DNA of 64,000 bases from Lichenihabitans psoromatis. GTDB lineage: Bacteria; Pseudomonadota; Alphaproteobacteria; Rhizobiales; Beijerinckiaceae. Position numbers and translations under genes: made by a program. The stretch is taken from NCBI RefSeq assembly GCF_004323635.1, contig NZ_CP036515.1:3659501-3723500 (forward strand), written 5' to 3'. Under the pieces are notes generated by a model that saw only the letters and a list, made by a program, of their open reading frames with translations, ran no database searches and had not been told where the DNA came from. Of this stretch, positions 53,224-61,745 are shown piece by piece (position 1 is the stretch's first letter; each line of letters starts with the position of its first letter).

Positions 53224-54045
53224 TCACGCTGCAGCGAATGCTGCGAGATCGGCGTTCAAGCGGTCTTTGGCGGTGGAGAATAGGCCGTGTGGCTCCCCAT
53301 CATATTCGACCAAGCGAGCGCTCGGGATCATTTTGGCAGTGACCCGACCCGAATGGTCGATCGGCACGGAGGCGTCGGACGTCCCGTGGATGATGAGGGT
53401 CGGCACCGTAAAAGCGGCCATGTCGGCGCGGAAATCCGTTGCCGAAAAAGCCTTCACACATTCGATCGTAGCGCGAAGCGACCCCATCATGGCCATCTGC
53501 AGCGACCACTGCAGCACCTCGTCCGACACGCGTCTCCCGACCAATCCATTGCCGTAGAAGCCCTTGGCAAATCCCGCGAGGAAGTGGGGTCGATCCTTCC
53601 GCAGACCGTCGATCATCTGATCGAAAACCGATGGATCGACACCCGTCGGATTGTCGTTCGTCTTGAGCAGATAGGGCGTGACAGCGGAGACCAGCACCGC
53701 CTTGGCGATGCGAGCGGAGCCGTGCCGCGCGAGATACCGCGCCACTTCGCCGCCACCCATGGAAAAGCCGACCAACGTCACATTCGAGAGGTCGAGATGA
53801 TCGAGCACCGCGGCGAGATCGTCGGCCAACGTGTCGTAATCGTAACCGGTCCAGGGTTGGCTGGACCGTCCAAAGCCGCGCCTGTCGTAAGTGATGGCTC
53901 GAAAGCCGTTTTCAGCCAGGAACACGGCCTGGTCGGACCACATATCCCCGTCGAGCGGCCAGCCGGGCACCAGCACGATAGGGCGGCCCTGCCCCCAGTC
54001 GTTATAGTAGAGTTCGGTTCCGTCCTTGGTTGTGACGCGTGCCAT
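53224..54045 (-). CDS. Alpha/beta hydrolase, non-haem haloperoxidase-like
   Basis: 273 residues with the catalytic triad Ser in GFSMGGGE (about residue 97), Asp in HGTSDASVP and His in GEPHGLF. The oxyanion region PGWPLDGDMWSDQ and YDRRGFGRSSQPW place it with the cofactor-free haloperoxidase/esterase group. The biological substrate is unknown. Start at 54045 with AAGGAG nine bases upstream. It is divergent from a second, different alpha/beta hydrolase 88 bases away. Confidence 0.88.
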   Translation of the reverse strand: MARVTTKDGTELYYNDWGQGRPIVLVPGWPLDGDMWSDQAVFLAENGFRAITYDRRGFGRSSQPWTGYDYDTLADDLAAVLDHLDLSNVTLVGFSMGGGEVARYLARHGSARIAKAVLVSAVTPYLLKTNDNPTGVDPSVFDQMIDGLRKDRPHFLAGFAKGFYGNGLVGRRVSDEVLQWSLQMAMMGSLRATIECVKAFSATDFRADMAAFTVPTLIIHGTSDASVPIDHSGRVTAKMIPSARLVEYDGEPHGLFSTAKDRLNADLAAFAAA

Positions 54046-54133
54046 GCGTTGCTCCTTTTCCAAGCCGTTGAAACTCGGTTAGCGACGGAATGGTTCGGTG
54101 ATGACGGTCCGCAGGATCTCGAAGGGAAACACA

Positions 54134-54991
54134 ATGGACCACCTGAACGTGCAGGCGAATGGCGCCTCGTTTCATGTCGCGAGCGTGGGGACCGGGCGCC
54201 CCCTTCTGCTGCTTCACGGCTGGCCGGAATTCTGGTTGACGTGGGAGCCCGTGATGCGCCGCTTAGAGAAGCGTTATTGCCTGATCGCGCCCGATCTTCG
54301 GGGCTTCGGGCAGAGCGACAAGCCGTCGGGCCCTTATGGTGCTGCCGAACACGCGACGGATCTTCTGGCCTTGCTCGATGCGATGGGGCTCGATCGTGTC
54401 GGCGTCGTCGGGCATGACGTCGGCGGTTCGATTATGCAGCCGCTTGCCCGCAAGGCACCCGAACGGCTGACCGGACTCTTCTTCTTCGATTTTGCCTACC
54501 CAGGCATTGGCCACCGCGGCGGTACGCCGGATCGTCTCGGTGAGATCTGGTACCAATCCTTCCACCAGATGAAACTGGCGACCGAATTGGTCGGCGCGTC
54601 ACGGGAGAGTTGCCGCGCCTATGTGTCGCATTTTCTGCGCCATTGGTCGTTCCGCAAAGAGGCGTTTAACGACGTTCTCGAAGCGTTCGTCGACAACTTC
54701 ATGCAGCCAGGCAATATCGACGGCGGCTTCGACTATTATCGGGCCGCACAGGCCAGCCGTCTCGCGGTCATGACAGGCGAGGCGCCGACGTTGCCGCCGA
54801 TCTCGGTTCCGACCTGTGTGCGATGGGCCGAACACGATCCGCTCTTTCCTTTTGCGTGGACCGACCGACTCGGCGAGACCTTCACGCAACTCGATCTGGC
54901 GCAGTTCCCTGGGGTCGGGCATTTCCCACATCGCGAAGACCCCGATCGGGCAGCCTTTGAGATCGCGAGCTTCTTTGATCGGATCGGTTGA
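54134..54991 (+). CDS. Alpha/beta hydrolase, epoxide-hydrolase-like
   Basis: 285 residues. HGWPEFWLTW is the HGxP oxyanion motif, the nucleophile is Asp in GHDVGGS (about residue 97), and the His is in GVGHFPHRE near the C-terminus. An Asp nucleophile and the HGWPEFW motif point to epoxide hydrolase or haloalkane/fluoroacetate dehalogenase activity rather than an esterase; the choice between them cannot be made here. Start at 54134 with GAAGGGAAA upstream. Confidence 0.87.
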   Translation: MDHLNVQANGASFHVASVGTGRPLLLLHGWPEFWLTWEPVMRRLEKRYCLIAPDLRGFGQSDKPSGPYGAAEHATDLLALLDAMGLDRVGVVGHDVGGSIMQPLARKAPERLTGLFFFDFAYPGIGHRGGTPDRLGEIWYQSFHQMKLATELVGASRESCRAYVSHFLRHWSFRKEAFNDVLEAFVDNFMQPGNIDGGFDYYRAAQASRLAVMTGEAPTLPPISVPTCVRWAEHDPLFPFAWTDRLGETFTQLDLAQFPGVGHFPHREDPDRAAFEIASFFDRIG

Positions 54992-55098
54992 TCCAAAACG
55001 AGCGGCACGGTGGCAGATCGTGACCCAGCGTTAACCCGCCTCAGTCTAGAAGGAGTGAACAGAAAAACATCAAGTCGATCGATTGGGGACCAGTCAAG

Positions 55099-58000
55099 AT
55101 GGCACGGAGCCGATTTTACCATGTCCTCCTGATGTCCACGGCCTTGGTCTCGATCGGCGTCGCCGATCGATGCGCGACAGCCCAGACGCTCGATCTCGCG
55201 GGGCAGGATGTGACGTTGCCGCGCGGCACATCATTCAACGGACAGGGCTTTCTCAACGGAAGCGACGCGGTCACCAACAATGGCGGATCGGCCGCGACCC
55301 TGACAGAGGGTGGCGGAACCAGCGGGACCACCTATTCTGGAGCTGTTTCCGATGGCACCGCGCAGACGTCGCTGGTCCATAGCGGTGGCGCGGTCACGCT
55401 GACCGGCCCGAATTCATATTCCGGCACCACGACGGTTCAAGCCGGCAACGTCCAACTCGGCACGGCCACGGCCGAGACGTCGTTGGCCGGAAGGGTCAAC
55501 GTGCTGCCCTCCGCTGCCGTGGCGGTCGTCAATGCCGATCTCGGACGAGTGACCGAAACAATCAATGACGGCGGCACCATCACGTTCTCCGGGACCGCGA
55601 ACGCGGCACCCTCGACCCTTACTAACAGCTACAATGCTGCCTCGGGTCTTGGGCTCGTGCAGTTCACAGAAGCAAATTCGGCGGCTGGCGCGACACTGGT
55701 CAACAATGCCGGAGCCACGATCGCCCTGTCGGGCAGCAGCCGCCTCGGCTCGGCGGCCACAACGGGCGATTATACGACGACGCTGAACAACAATGGCACG
55801 GTCACGTTCGTGGACGGCAGCTCCGCGGGACATGCGCGGCTGGTCGACAATGCTTCCGGTGTCACGACATTTGCCGGGCAAGCGAATGCCGCGACGGCCT
55901 CGGTCGACAACAATGGCGTGCTGTCGTTCACCGGACAGAGCAGTGCCGCCGCCGCGACTGTGGTCAACAACGGATCCTTGCGCTTCACTGATACCAGTAC
56001 GGCTGGCTCCGCCCAGATCGCCAACAATGCCACGGCGACCTTCGACAGCGCTGCGAGTGCTGGGTCGGCCACCCTGACGACCAATGGAACGGGGCGCTTG
56101 ACGTTCTCGGGCACCAGCACGGCCGGCACCGCGCAGGTGATCGACAATGGTGCGACCGTGTTCGCCGGGTCGAGCACGGCCGCCGCCGCCTCGATCACCA
56201 CCAATGCGACCGGCACGCTGACGTTCCAGGACACCGCCCATGCGGGCACCTCGACCGTCACCAACAATGGCGACTTGCAGTTTGCGGGACAAGCATCCGG
56301 CGACAGCGCCACAGTCGTCAGCAATCTTGGCAGCCGAGTCGATCTCTCCGGTCTGACGAATGGCGGCACCACACTTGGGTCTCTCGATGGCGCCGGTGCC
56401 GTGTCGCTAGGCGGCAACGTTCTGGCGGTCGGCAGCAACGATCGATCGACCACTTTGCTCGGCTCCGTGACGGACGGTGGAGCGGGCGGCGGTTTGACCA
56501 AGCTCGGCAGTGGGACTCTCATTCTGGGCGGGCAGAACACCTATGCGGGCCAGACGGTGGTGGATGGCGGCACACTGAAGGCCGCGGCCTCCGGCGCGTT
56601 CGCGTCAGGATCAGCCTTCACGGTCGCGAGCGGTGCGACGCTCGACCTCGGCGGCACCAATCAGACCACGGCGTCGATCTCGGGTAGCGGCACCATCGGC
56701 AATAGCGGCGCTCCGAACGCGGTGCTGACGACCGGTGCCAATGATGCGTCGACGATCTTTTCCGGAGTGATTCAGCAGGTCGGCCTGAACAAGGTCGGCG
56801 ACGGCACGCTGACGCTGAGCGGCGACAACACTTATGCGGGTGCCACGGTGGTGAGCGGCGGGACCTTGCTGGTGAGCGGATCGATCGCCAATTCGACCGT
56901 CACGCTGGAGAACGGCGGTATGCTGGCTGGAAGCGGCCTGCTTGGGGCACTCGTGGTGCAGGCCGGCTCGGTGCTGGCGCCCGGCGCCACCACACCCTTC
57001 TCGACCCTGAAGATTTCCGGCAACGTCACCTTCGACCAAGGCTCCATCTACCGGATCAACGTCGATCCCACCGGACGAACCGACTCGATTGCGGCAACTG
57101 GCAGCGCCACCCTCAACGGCGGCACAGTTGATGTCGTAGCGGGCGGTCGTTTCGCGACATCGCAGCGCTATACGATTCTCACTGCGGAGGGTGGTGTGAC
57201 GGGCGCCTTCTCGTCCCTCACCGCAACCTCGAACCTCGCCTTTCTGGCACCCACGCTCAGCTATGACGCGACCAGCGTCTCGCTCGGGCTCACGCGCAAC
57301 GAGGTCGATTTCGTCAGTCTGGCGCAGAGCGCAAACCAGCGCGCGACCGCGCGGGCGCTCCAATCTCTTGACCTCGACAACGTGCTCTATAATGCCGTGC
57401 TGAACCAAAGTGCGGCCGGAGCGCGACAAGCTTTCGACGCGACCTCGGGCGAAATTCACGCGAGCGCCGTGACGGCGGCCTTCGAGGATGCGACCCAGGT
57501 GGTCCGCTCGGTGACGAACCGGCTGGACGACGCCGATCGTGCGACCTCGGGCACCGCCCTGCAATCGCTCAATCAATTCGCTCCCCCGCCCGCGCTTCTT
57601 CCCGGCTCCGCCCAGGGTTATGCTCCGCCGGCGCAGACGGTTCAGGTCCCAGCATCGCTGCCCTACTCCCTTTGGGGCAGCGGTTTCGGCGACTTCGGGC
57701 ATAACGGCCGCGACGGCAATGCTGCAGCGCTCGATCGTGCGCTCGGCGGCTTCGTGCTGGGCGGCGACGTCCGCATCGACGGATCGGCCTTGAACAACTG
57801 GCGCATCGGTCTCGTCGGTGGCTACACAAACGATCAGATCGACGTGAAGGCGCGCGGCGCGTCCGGCAGCGTCGAAACATTCTTCGGTGGCGTCTACGGG
57901 GGCGCGCATTATGGCGCAGTCGATATCAAGCTCGGGGTCACGGGCGGTGGCCTCCAAACCACGACGCAGAGCAATGTCGCTTTTCCGGGCTTCATCGACC

Positions 58001-58494
58001 GGACCGACGCGACCTATGGTGGCTCGATGGTCCAGGGCTTCGGTGAAATCGGTTATAAGATCGCGCTCGGCTACGGCACGATCGAACCCGTTCTACAGGG
58101 CGCCGCGATCCATATTGACCAGGATGGGTTCACCGAACGAGGCGGAGCCGCTGCGCTTTCGGGCTTCACTCGAGGCTATGACGTCCAAACGACGACGCTC
58201 GGCCTCCGGGGAGAGAGCGCAATTTTCACCACGCTGCCGCTGAGCGCCCGCGGGTTTGTCGGCTGGCGTCATGCATTCGGCGACGTGACCCCGAGCGCAT
58301 TGCTGGCCTTTAGCGCGGGTTCTAATGCGTTCGCGATCAGTGGCAGTCCCATCGATCGCGACGCTGTGGTGGCGGAGGTTGGCCTCGACTATCATGCGGC
58401 GGCAAATCTGGTCATCGGGGTCAGCTATGCCGGCCAAGCTGGCCAACGCGCTTATGACAATGCCATTTCGGCCCGCCTCGCTTATCGCTTCTGA
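55099..58494 (+). CDS. Autotransporter (type Va) with repeat-rich passenger
   Basis: 1131-residue surface protein. Signal peptide at residues 1 to about 29 (ending CATAQ), then a Gly/Ala/Ser/Thr/Asn-rich passenger of beta-helix type. PATR-like repeats occur at about 95-118 (NSYSGTTTVQAGNVQLG), 468-498 (GSGTLILGGQNTYAGQTVV) and 568-595 (GDGTLTLSGDNTYAGATVV). A run of about nine 19-21-residue rungs lies at about 242-418. The C-terminal autotransporter barrel spans about 855-1131 (YSLWGSGFGDFGHNG to the terminal LAYRF, a typical outer-membrane ending). No protease or lipase motif is seen, so adhesion or aggregation is more likely. The gene is followed by a small-protein module. Confidence 0.92.
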   Translation: MARSRFYHVLLMSTALVSIGVADRCATAQTLDLAGQDVTLPRGTSFNGQGFLNGSDAVTNNGGSAATLTEGGGTSGTTYSGAVSDGTAQTSLVHSGGAVTLTGPNSYSGTTTVQAGNVQLGTATAETSLAGRVNVLPSAAVAVVNADLGRVTETINDGGTITFSGTANAAPSTLTNSYNAASGLGLVQFTEANSAAGATLVNNAGATIALSGSSRLGSAATTGDYTTTLNNNGTVTFVDGSSAGHARLVDNASGVTTFAGQANAATASVDNNGVLSFTGQSSAAAATVVNNGSLRFTDTSTAGSAQIANNATATFDSAASAGSATLTTNGTGRLTFSGTSTAGTAQVIDNGATVFAGSSTAAAASITTNATGTLTFQDTAHAGTSTVTNNGDLQFAGQASGDSATVVSNLGSRVDLSGLTNGGTTLGSLDGAGAVSLGGNVLAVGSNDRSTTLLGSVTDGGAGGGLTKLGSGTLILGGQNTYAGQTVVDGGTLKAAASGAFASGSAFTVASGATLDLGGTNQTTASISGSGTIGNSGAPNAVLTTGANDASTIFSGVIQQVGLNKVGDGTLTLSGDNTYAGATVVSGGTLLVSGSIANSTVTLENGGMLAGSGLLGALVVQAGSVLAPGATTPFSTLKISGNVTFDQGSIYRINVDPTGRTDSIAATGSATLNGGTVDVVAGGRFATSQRYTILTAEGGVTGAFSSLTATSNLAFLAPTLSYDATSVSLGLTRNEVDFVSLAQSANQRATARALQSLDLDNVLYNAVLNQSAAGARQAFDATSGEIHASAVTAAFEDATQVVRSVTNRLDDADRATSGTALQSLNQFAPPPALLPGSAQGYAPPAQTVQVPASLPYSLWGSGFGDFGHNGRDGNAAALDRALGGFVLGGDVRIDGSALNNWRIGLVGGYTNDQIDVKARGASGSVETFFGGVYGGAHYGAVDIKLGVTGGGLQTTTQSNVAFPGFIDRTDATYGGSMVQGFGEIGYKIALGYGTIEPVLQGAAIHIDQDGFTERGGAAALSGFTRGYDVQTTTLGLRGESAIFTTLPLSARGFVGWRHAFGDVTPSALLAFSAGSNAFAISGSPIDRDAVVAEVGLDYHAAANLVIGVSYAGQAGQRAYDNAISARLAYRF
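55822..56352 (+). repeat. Tandem rung repeats in the autotransporter passenger
   Basis: About nine degenerate units of 19-21 codons (residues about 242-418), each running (S/A)-A-x-A-x-(V/I)-x-N-N-x-(G)-x-(L/T)-x-F-x-(G/D)-x-(S/A). Examples: AATASVDNNGVLSFTGQSS, AAAATVVNNGSLRFTDTST, AGTSTVTNNGDLQFAGQAS. One unit probably forms one beta-helix turn. Confidence 0.8.
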
Positions 58495-58541
58495 TCGAGA
58501 CGACAAGAATGCCGCGGCGGTGAAACGCGAAAGGGAGGCCT

Positions 58542-58787
58542 GTGAGCCGCAACGACGAACAGACCAAGCTGACCGCGACATTTCTGAACACGATCGCGGT
58601 GGCGGTCATCGTGGCGGGAACGATAGCGCCGCTCTTCAGCGTGCTTTATGGACTAACGACGCTGACGCCAGATCAAATTCGGTTCATTGCACTAGCGGCG
58701 CCGACTTGGTTCTTGATCGGAGTCGCCATACATTCACTGGCGAGGCTGGTTCTACGCAGCGTCGGAGGATCGCATGACCCTGTTTGA
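58542..58787 (+). CDS. Small two-helix membrane protein, module 2 protein A (unknown family)
   Basis: 81 residues: polar N-terminus, helix 1 at about 15-37 (NTIAVAVIVAGTIAPLFSVLY) and helix 2 at about 46-69 (IRFIALAAPTWFLIGVAIHSL). It is a paralogue of the protein at 37784 (shared ATF-[LM]-N-x-[IL]-A-V core and PL after helix 1). GTG start at 58542 with GGGAGG six bases upstream, which decides the start. It lies 47 bases after the autotransporter stop. Function unknown. Confidence 0.7.
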   Translation: MSRNDEQTKLTATFLNTIAVAVIVAGTIAPLFSVLYGLTTLTPDQIRFIALAAPTWFLIGVAIHSLARLVLRSVGGSHDPV

Positions 58788-58866
58788 AGTTTATGCCGTG
58801 TTTGGTGCACCGCTGATGCTCTTGGCCGGCTGTGCCGGCATCGCCTGGTACGCCATTCACCATTGA
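58774..58866 (+). CDS. Tiny one-helix membrane protein, module 2 protein B
   Basis: 30 residues, MTLFEVYAVFG, then a helix (APLMLLAGCAGIAWYAI) and His-His at the end. It overlaps the previous gene by 14 bases, with GGAGG (58763-58767) six bases before its ATG inside that gene. Same position and topology as the tiny protein at 38026, though sequence identity is too short to score. Too short to prove by sequence alone. Confidence 0.5.
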   Translation: MTLFEVYAVFGAPLMLLAGCAGIAWYAIHH

Positions 58867-58898
58867 ACGTCACCATCGCGCAGGCGGGTGGAGGCGTT

Positions 58899-59627
58899 TC
58901 AGTCGACGGTTGCTAATCGCCGGTTGAGGTGCAGGTAATTCGGATTAAATCCGGAAAATGCCGCCAGTTTTGCCACGTCGATAATGTCGAGGACGCCCGC
59001 TTTGAAGGTGATGAACCGATCGTAGCGGAGTTGCTGCAGCGTTCGGTTCACGTGAATGGTCGAAAGCCCCATCGTGTCAGCCAGTTCTTCCTGCGTCATG
59101 GGCAGGTCGAAACTGTTGTTGTGACACAGGCCAACCGCCTGCAGCCTGAAAAAGAGCTCGCAGAAGAGATGAGCGATCTGCTGATCGGCCGGGCGTTGCC
59201 CCATGCTGACCAACCACTCCCTTAAGATGCCCTCATCGACAAGGGTCGCCCACCAGAGCGCGCGGCTGATGCGGGAGTGTCGCGCGGTGAGTTCCTCAAC
59301 GACGACGCGAGGGATATCGACGATAATGCAAGGGCTGAGGGTGCCGATGTTATGGTCCATCTCGCCGAGGATCGCGACATGCAGGTCGCAAAAGTCGCCG
59401 GGGACCAAAAAAGCCAAAATCTGACGGCGCCCCTGCTCGATGATCTTATAGCGACACGCAAATCCCTTCATGACGAGACGGACGTGCTCGGGTCGGTCGC
59501 CTTCCCGGATCAGGTCGCGATGACTGTCGACCTGCCGGGTTCGGGAGGATAGATGCGCGAGCGTTACATTGTCGGCGACGGTCAGAAACCCGCTATGGGC
59601 GAGCTTGCGGATGAGCGGATTTTGCAT
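58899..59627 (-). CDS. Crp/Fnr family transcriptional regulator
   Basis: 242 residues: an N-terminal cyclic-nucleotide-binding-type beta-roll (about 10-125, containing REGDRPEHVRLVMKGFACRYKII) and a C-terminal winged helix (about 160-225, MTQEELADTMGLSTIHVNRTLQQL). The Fnr four-Cys cluster is absent and the cAMP-binding signature (RxAT) is not seen, so the signal is unknown; the YKIIEQGRRQILAFLVPGDF region is typical of the Hyphomicrobiales Crp/Fnr subgroup acting in stress or symbiosis. The start at 59627 has GGAGG eight bases upstream. Divergent from the broken response regulator. Confidence 0.9.
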   Translation of the reverse strand: MQNPLIRKLAHSGFLTVADNVTLAHLSSRTRQVDSHRDLIREGDRPEHVRLVMKGFACRYKIIEQGRRQILAFLVPGDFCDLHVAILGEMDHNIGTLSPCIIVDIPRVVVEELTARHSRISRALWWATLVDEGILREWLVSMGQRPADQQIAHLFCELFFRLQAVGLCHNNSFDLPMTQEELADTMGLSTIHVNRTLQQLRYDRFITFKAGVLDIIDVAKLAAFSGFNPNYLHLNRRLATVD

Positions 59628-59851
59628 GTCGCGTCCTCCGGCATTGGCGATCAAAGTGAGCCGGTGACCTCCAAGGGTCCGACACTCGATTGATCACGCA
59701 TCCCGGAAAAAACGTCGAGACCCACCAACGACACCTAGCCCTAACACGGCCCGAACACTCTGTACGTTTTGTGATGTTGCATCCGGCAGACACGTGATCG
59801 CCAGACACGCGGACGCCCTGACCGAAGGCCGTCTCGTTGCGAAGCGAAACC

Positions 59852-59876
59852 GGAACGATGATCGTGGCAATGGGTT
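59852..59876 (+). promoter_or_regulatory. Candidate EcfG-type promoter of the response regulator
   Basis: GGAAC at 59852-59856 and GTT at 59874-59876, with 17 bases between, 34 bases before the start codon. Both elements fit the alphaproteobacterial general-stress consensus and the distance to the gene is right for a promoter. Confidence 0.5.
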
Positions 59877-59910
59877 GTTTTCATGAATATGTCGTAAACG
59901 GAGTCGAAAA

Positions 59911-60281
59911 ATGACAAGGCAGACGATCGTCGTCGTCGAAGACGAACCCGCACAACGGATCGGGGCTGCTGCGATGTTCGCCGATCATGGCTTCGACACT
60001 GCCGAATTCGAGAATGCTGACGAGGCGGGCGCCTACGTGCGGCAGAACGAGGATAAGGTGCTGGCCGTTTCACCGATGTTCAAATGCCGGGCGACACCGA
60101 TGGCGTCAATCTCGTGGCCCAGATCGCGGTCACTTGCCCGACCATTACGTTGTTGGTGACGTCGGGACGATCCGAGGGCGTTCTGGAGCGACTACCCCCG
60201 AATGGGTTCTTCGTCCCGAAGCCGTGGAGCGCGACGGATCTCGATCAGGCCATCGACCATATCCGACGCCGCCAACAATAA
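59911..60281 (+). pseudogene. Single-domain response regulator with a one-base frameshift
   Basis: The first half (59911 to about 60069) reads MTRQTIVVVEDEPAQRIG, the start of a receiver domain with its acidic pair. The second half lies in another frame (about 60069-60281) and carries the phosphoacceptor Asp in FTDVQMPG (codon 60075-60077), TSGRSEG and the Lys in VPKPWS. Restoring one T in the T-run at 60068-60070 gives a continuous protein of about 124 residues with all catalytic residues. It is therefore either a recent pseudogene or a homopolymer sequencing error. Intact, it would be a stand-alone CheY-like protein. Confidence 0.82.
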
Positions 60282-60290
60282 ACCCGAAGG

Positions 60291-60836
60291 TCACGAGGGC
60301 GGTTGATCGAGAGTCTCGCGCAAGGTCACGAGTTTGGTTTTCAGTGCGTCGAGCTCGTCGAACGGGAGCCCGGTCGCGCATATCATCCCGGTGCGGATCG
60401 ATCTGCAGCGCTCGTGGAGCGCTTGGCCCGCTTCGGTCAGGGACACTCGAACCTGCCGCTCGTCGACCTTATCGCGGCGTCGCGAGACGAGGCCGGCGGC
60501 TTCGAGCCGCTTGAGCAGGGGCGTTAGCGTCCCTGAATCCAGCAGCAATCGTTCGCCGATCGCCTTGACGGTCAGCCCGTCCGTCTCCCACAGCACCAAC
60601 AGGCAGACGTATTGCGGATATGTGATGCCGATCTCGTCGAGATGCGGTTTGTAGCGGCGGGAGAACGCATGCGCCAAGGCATAAACCGCAAAACAGATCT
60701 GGTCGCCCAGCAGCAAGGACGCCTGTCCCGCCTCCCCGACACGTTCCAGATCATCGACGTCGCTCGGCGACCCATTATCCGCATTCGGCGTCTCGCGTGA
60801 GCCCGACGGTCGCGCCGGATCGTCAGAGAGAATCAT
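60291..60836 (-). CDS. MarR family regulator, OhrR-like
   Basis: 181 residues. After a disordered N-terminus, the core (about 40-180) reads LLGDQICFAVYALAHAFSRRYKPHLDEIGITYPQYVCLLVLWE, matching OhrR; the redox-sensing Cys is in DQICF. The winged helix contains LLLDSGTLTPLLKRLEAAGLV and RRDKVDERQVRVSLTE. OhrR usually represses a peroxidase gene, ohr, beside it, but none is adjacent here. Convergent with the broken response regulator. Confidence 0.87.
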   Translation of the reverse strand: MILSDDPARPSGSRETPNADNGSPSDVDDLERVGEAGQASLLLGDQICFAVYALAHAFSRRYKPHLDEIGITYPQYVCLLVLWETDGLTVKAIGERLLLDSGTLTPLLKRLEAAGLVSRRRDKVDERQVRVSLTEAGQALHERCRSIRTGMICATGLPFDELDALKTKLVTLRETLDQPPS

Positions 60837-61198
60837 GCTGATCTACCTGTCACAAAAATCCCGAATACGTCGACGGCGAGAACGGGGATGGATCGCACAC
60901 CCTGTTCAATCCCCAACGACCAAGCTCTTGAAGCTGAACCATAACATCAGCAAAGCGCTCCCGTGTCATCCGAAGGATGACCGAAGCTGGTAGGTAGAGT
61001 GAGCGGCGGCGTGCACTTGGTCTCCGAGAATTTTCTGTTGACCCTGCATCTTCGAGCCTTGTCAAAACTGGCACATTCACCTGTTGTTCTGGCTTCGATG
61101 GCGATTCGACTTGCGCCACTCCCCCGTCCCGCCTTCGCCCTAATGCTGGATCATTTCCGATGAGCATGCGTTGACGAAAGCAATTGGAAGGCAGTTCT
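60837..61198. other. Intergenic region between the OhrR-like gene and the Cys-rich gene
   Basis: 362 bases in which I see no supportable gene. It should hold the promoter of the OhrR-like gene and that of the Cys-rich protein. GGAAG at 61187-61191 is the likely ribosome site of the latter. Confidence 0.4.
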
Positions 61199-61459
61199 AT
61201 GATCCTTAAGACCCTCACGTTCGTTGGAGCCCTGGTGCTTGTTTGCCCCACGCTGGCTTTGGCGCAGCATCAAGGCTCGATGGAAGACCAACTCGCGTGC
61301 ACCCCCGACGTCTACCGGCTTTGCTCATCCATGATCCCGGACGAGGATAAGATCGTGGCGTGCCTTGAGCGGAACAAGCCAACCCTGTCGGCGGCCTGTC
61401 AGAAGGTGTTTTCGGCGCCGAACCCCGGACACAGTCAATCCGACAACAACGACGACTGA
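61199..61459 (+). CDS. Secreted small Cys-rich protein
   Basis: 86 residues: signal peptide at 1-22 (LTFVGALVLVCPTLALA) and a mature part with four Cys in CTPDVYRLCSSMIPDEDKIVACL and LSAACQKVF, the cysteine-rich repeat pattern found in many Hyphomicrobiales periplasmic proteins. The tail is Asn/Asp-rich. Two disulfides are likely. Function unknown. It is convergent with yacG. Confidence 0.82.
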   Translation: MILKTLTFVGALVLVCPTLALAQHQGSMEDQLACTPDVYRLCSSMIPDEDKIVACLERNKPTLSAACQKVFSAPNPGHSQSDNNDD

Positions 61460-61481
61460 CCCGCTTTCCCGACCGAAAGGT

Positions 61482-61721
61482 TCACTGATCGGCAGACGAC
61501 GACTCGTCTTCATCTGGGTCGTCTGTCGCGGGCACCGCATAAACCCCGCCAAGCCATCTGTTGAGATCGACATCCGCGCAGCGGGTTGAGCAAAACGGAT
61601 CATGGGCGGGGACGACAGGCTTTCCGCAGATCACACAGGCCTTGGACTGACGCCCCGCCTGATCTTTATTGTCGTTAGCGGCTGGCATGTTCGCAGCCTT
61701 TCGGTCGTCGGATGCAGTCAT
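61482..61721 (-). CDS. yacG: DNA gyrase inhibitor YacG
   Basis: 79 residues with the zinc-binding CVICGKPV ... PFCSTRCADVDLNRWL motif (four Cys). YacG binds GyrB and inhibits gyrase in E. coli. ATG at 61721 is used; one at 61688 is also possible. It follows maf by 24 bases in the conserved infA-maf-yacG cluster. Confidence 0.9.
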   Translation of the reverse strand: MTASDDRKAANMPAANDNKDQAGRQSKACVICGKPVVPAHDPFCSTRCADVDLNRWLGGVYAVPATDDPDEDESSSADQ

Positions 61722-61745
61722 CGCAGATCCTGAGACGTGCAGAGT

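Noticed and set aside
55816..56360. CRISPR-like repeat array
   Set aside because: Periodicity is in coding sequence, degenerate at DNA level, with no conserved direct repeats or spacers; it is a protein repeat.
56611..57957. 448-codon minus-strand frame opposite the autotransporter
   Set aside because: Arg/Gly/Ala-rich shadow created by the biased passenger codons.
60850..61251. 133-codon minus-strand frame
   Set aside because: No recognisable motif, overlaps the start of the secreted Cys-rich gene, no ribosome site.
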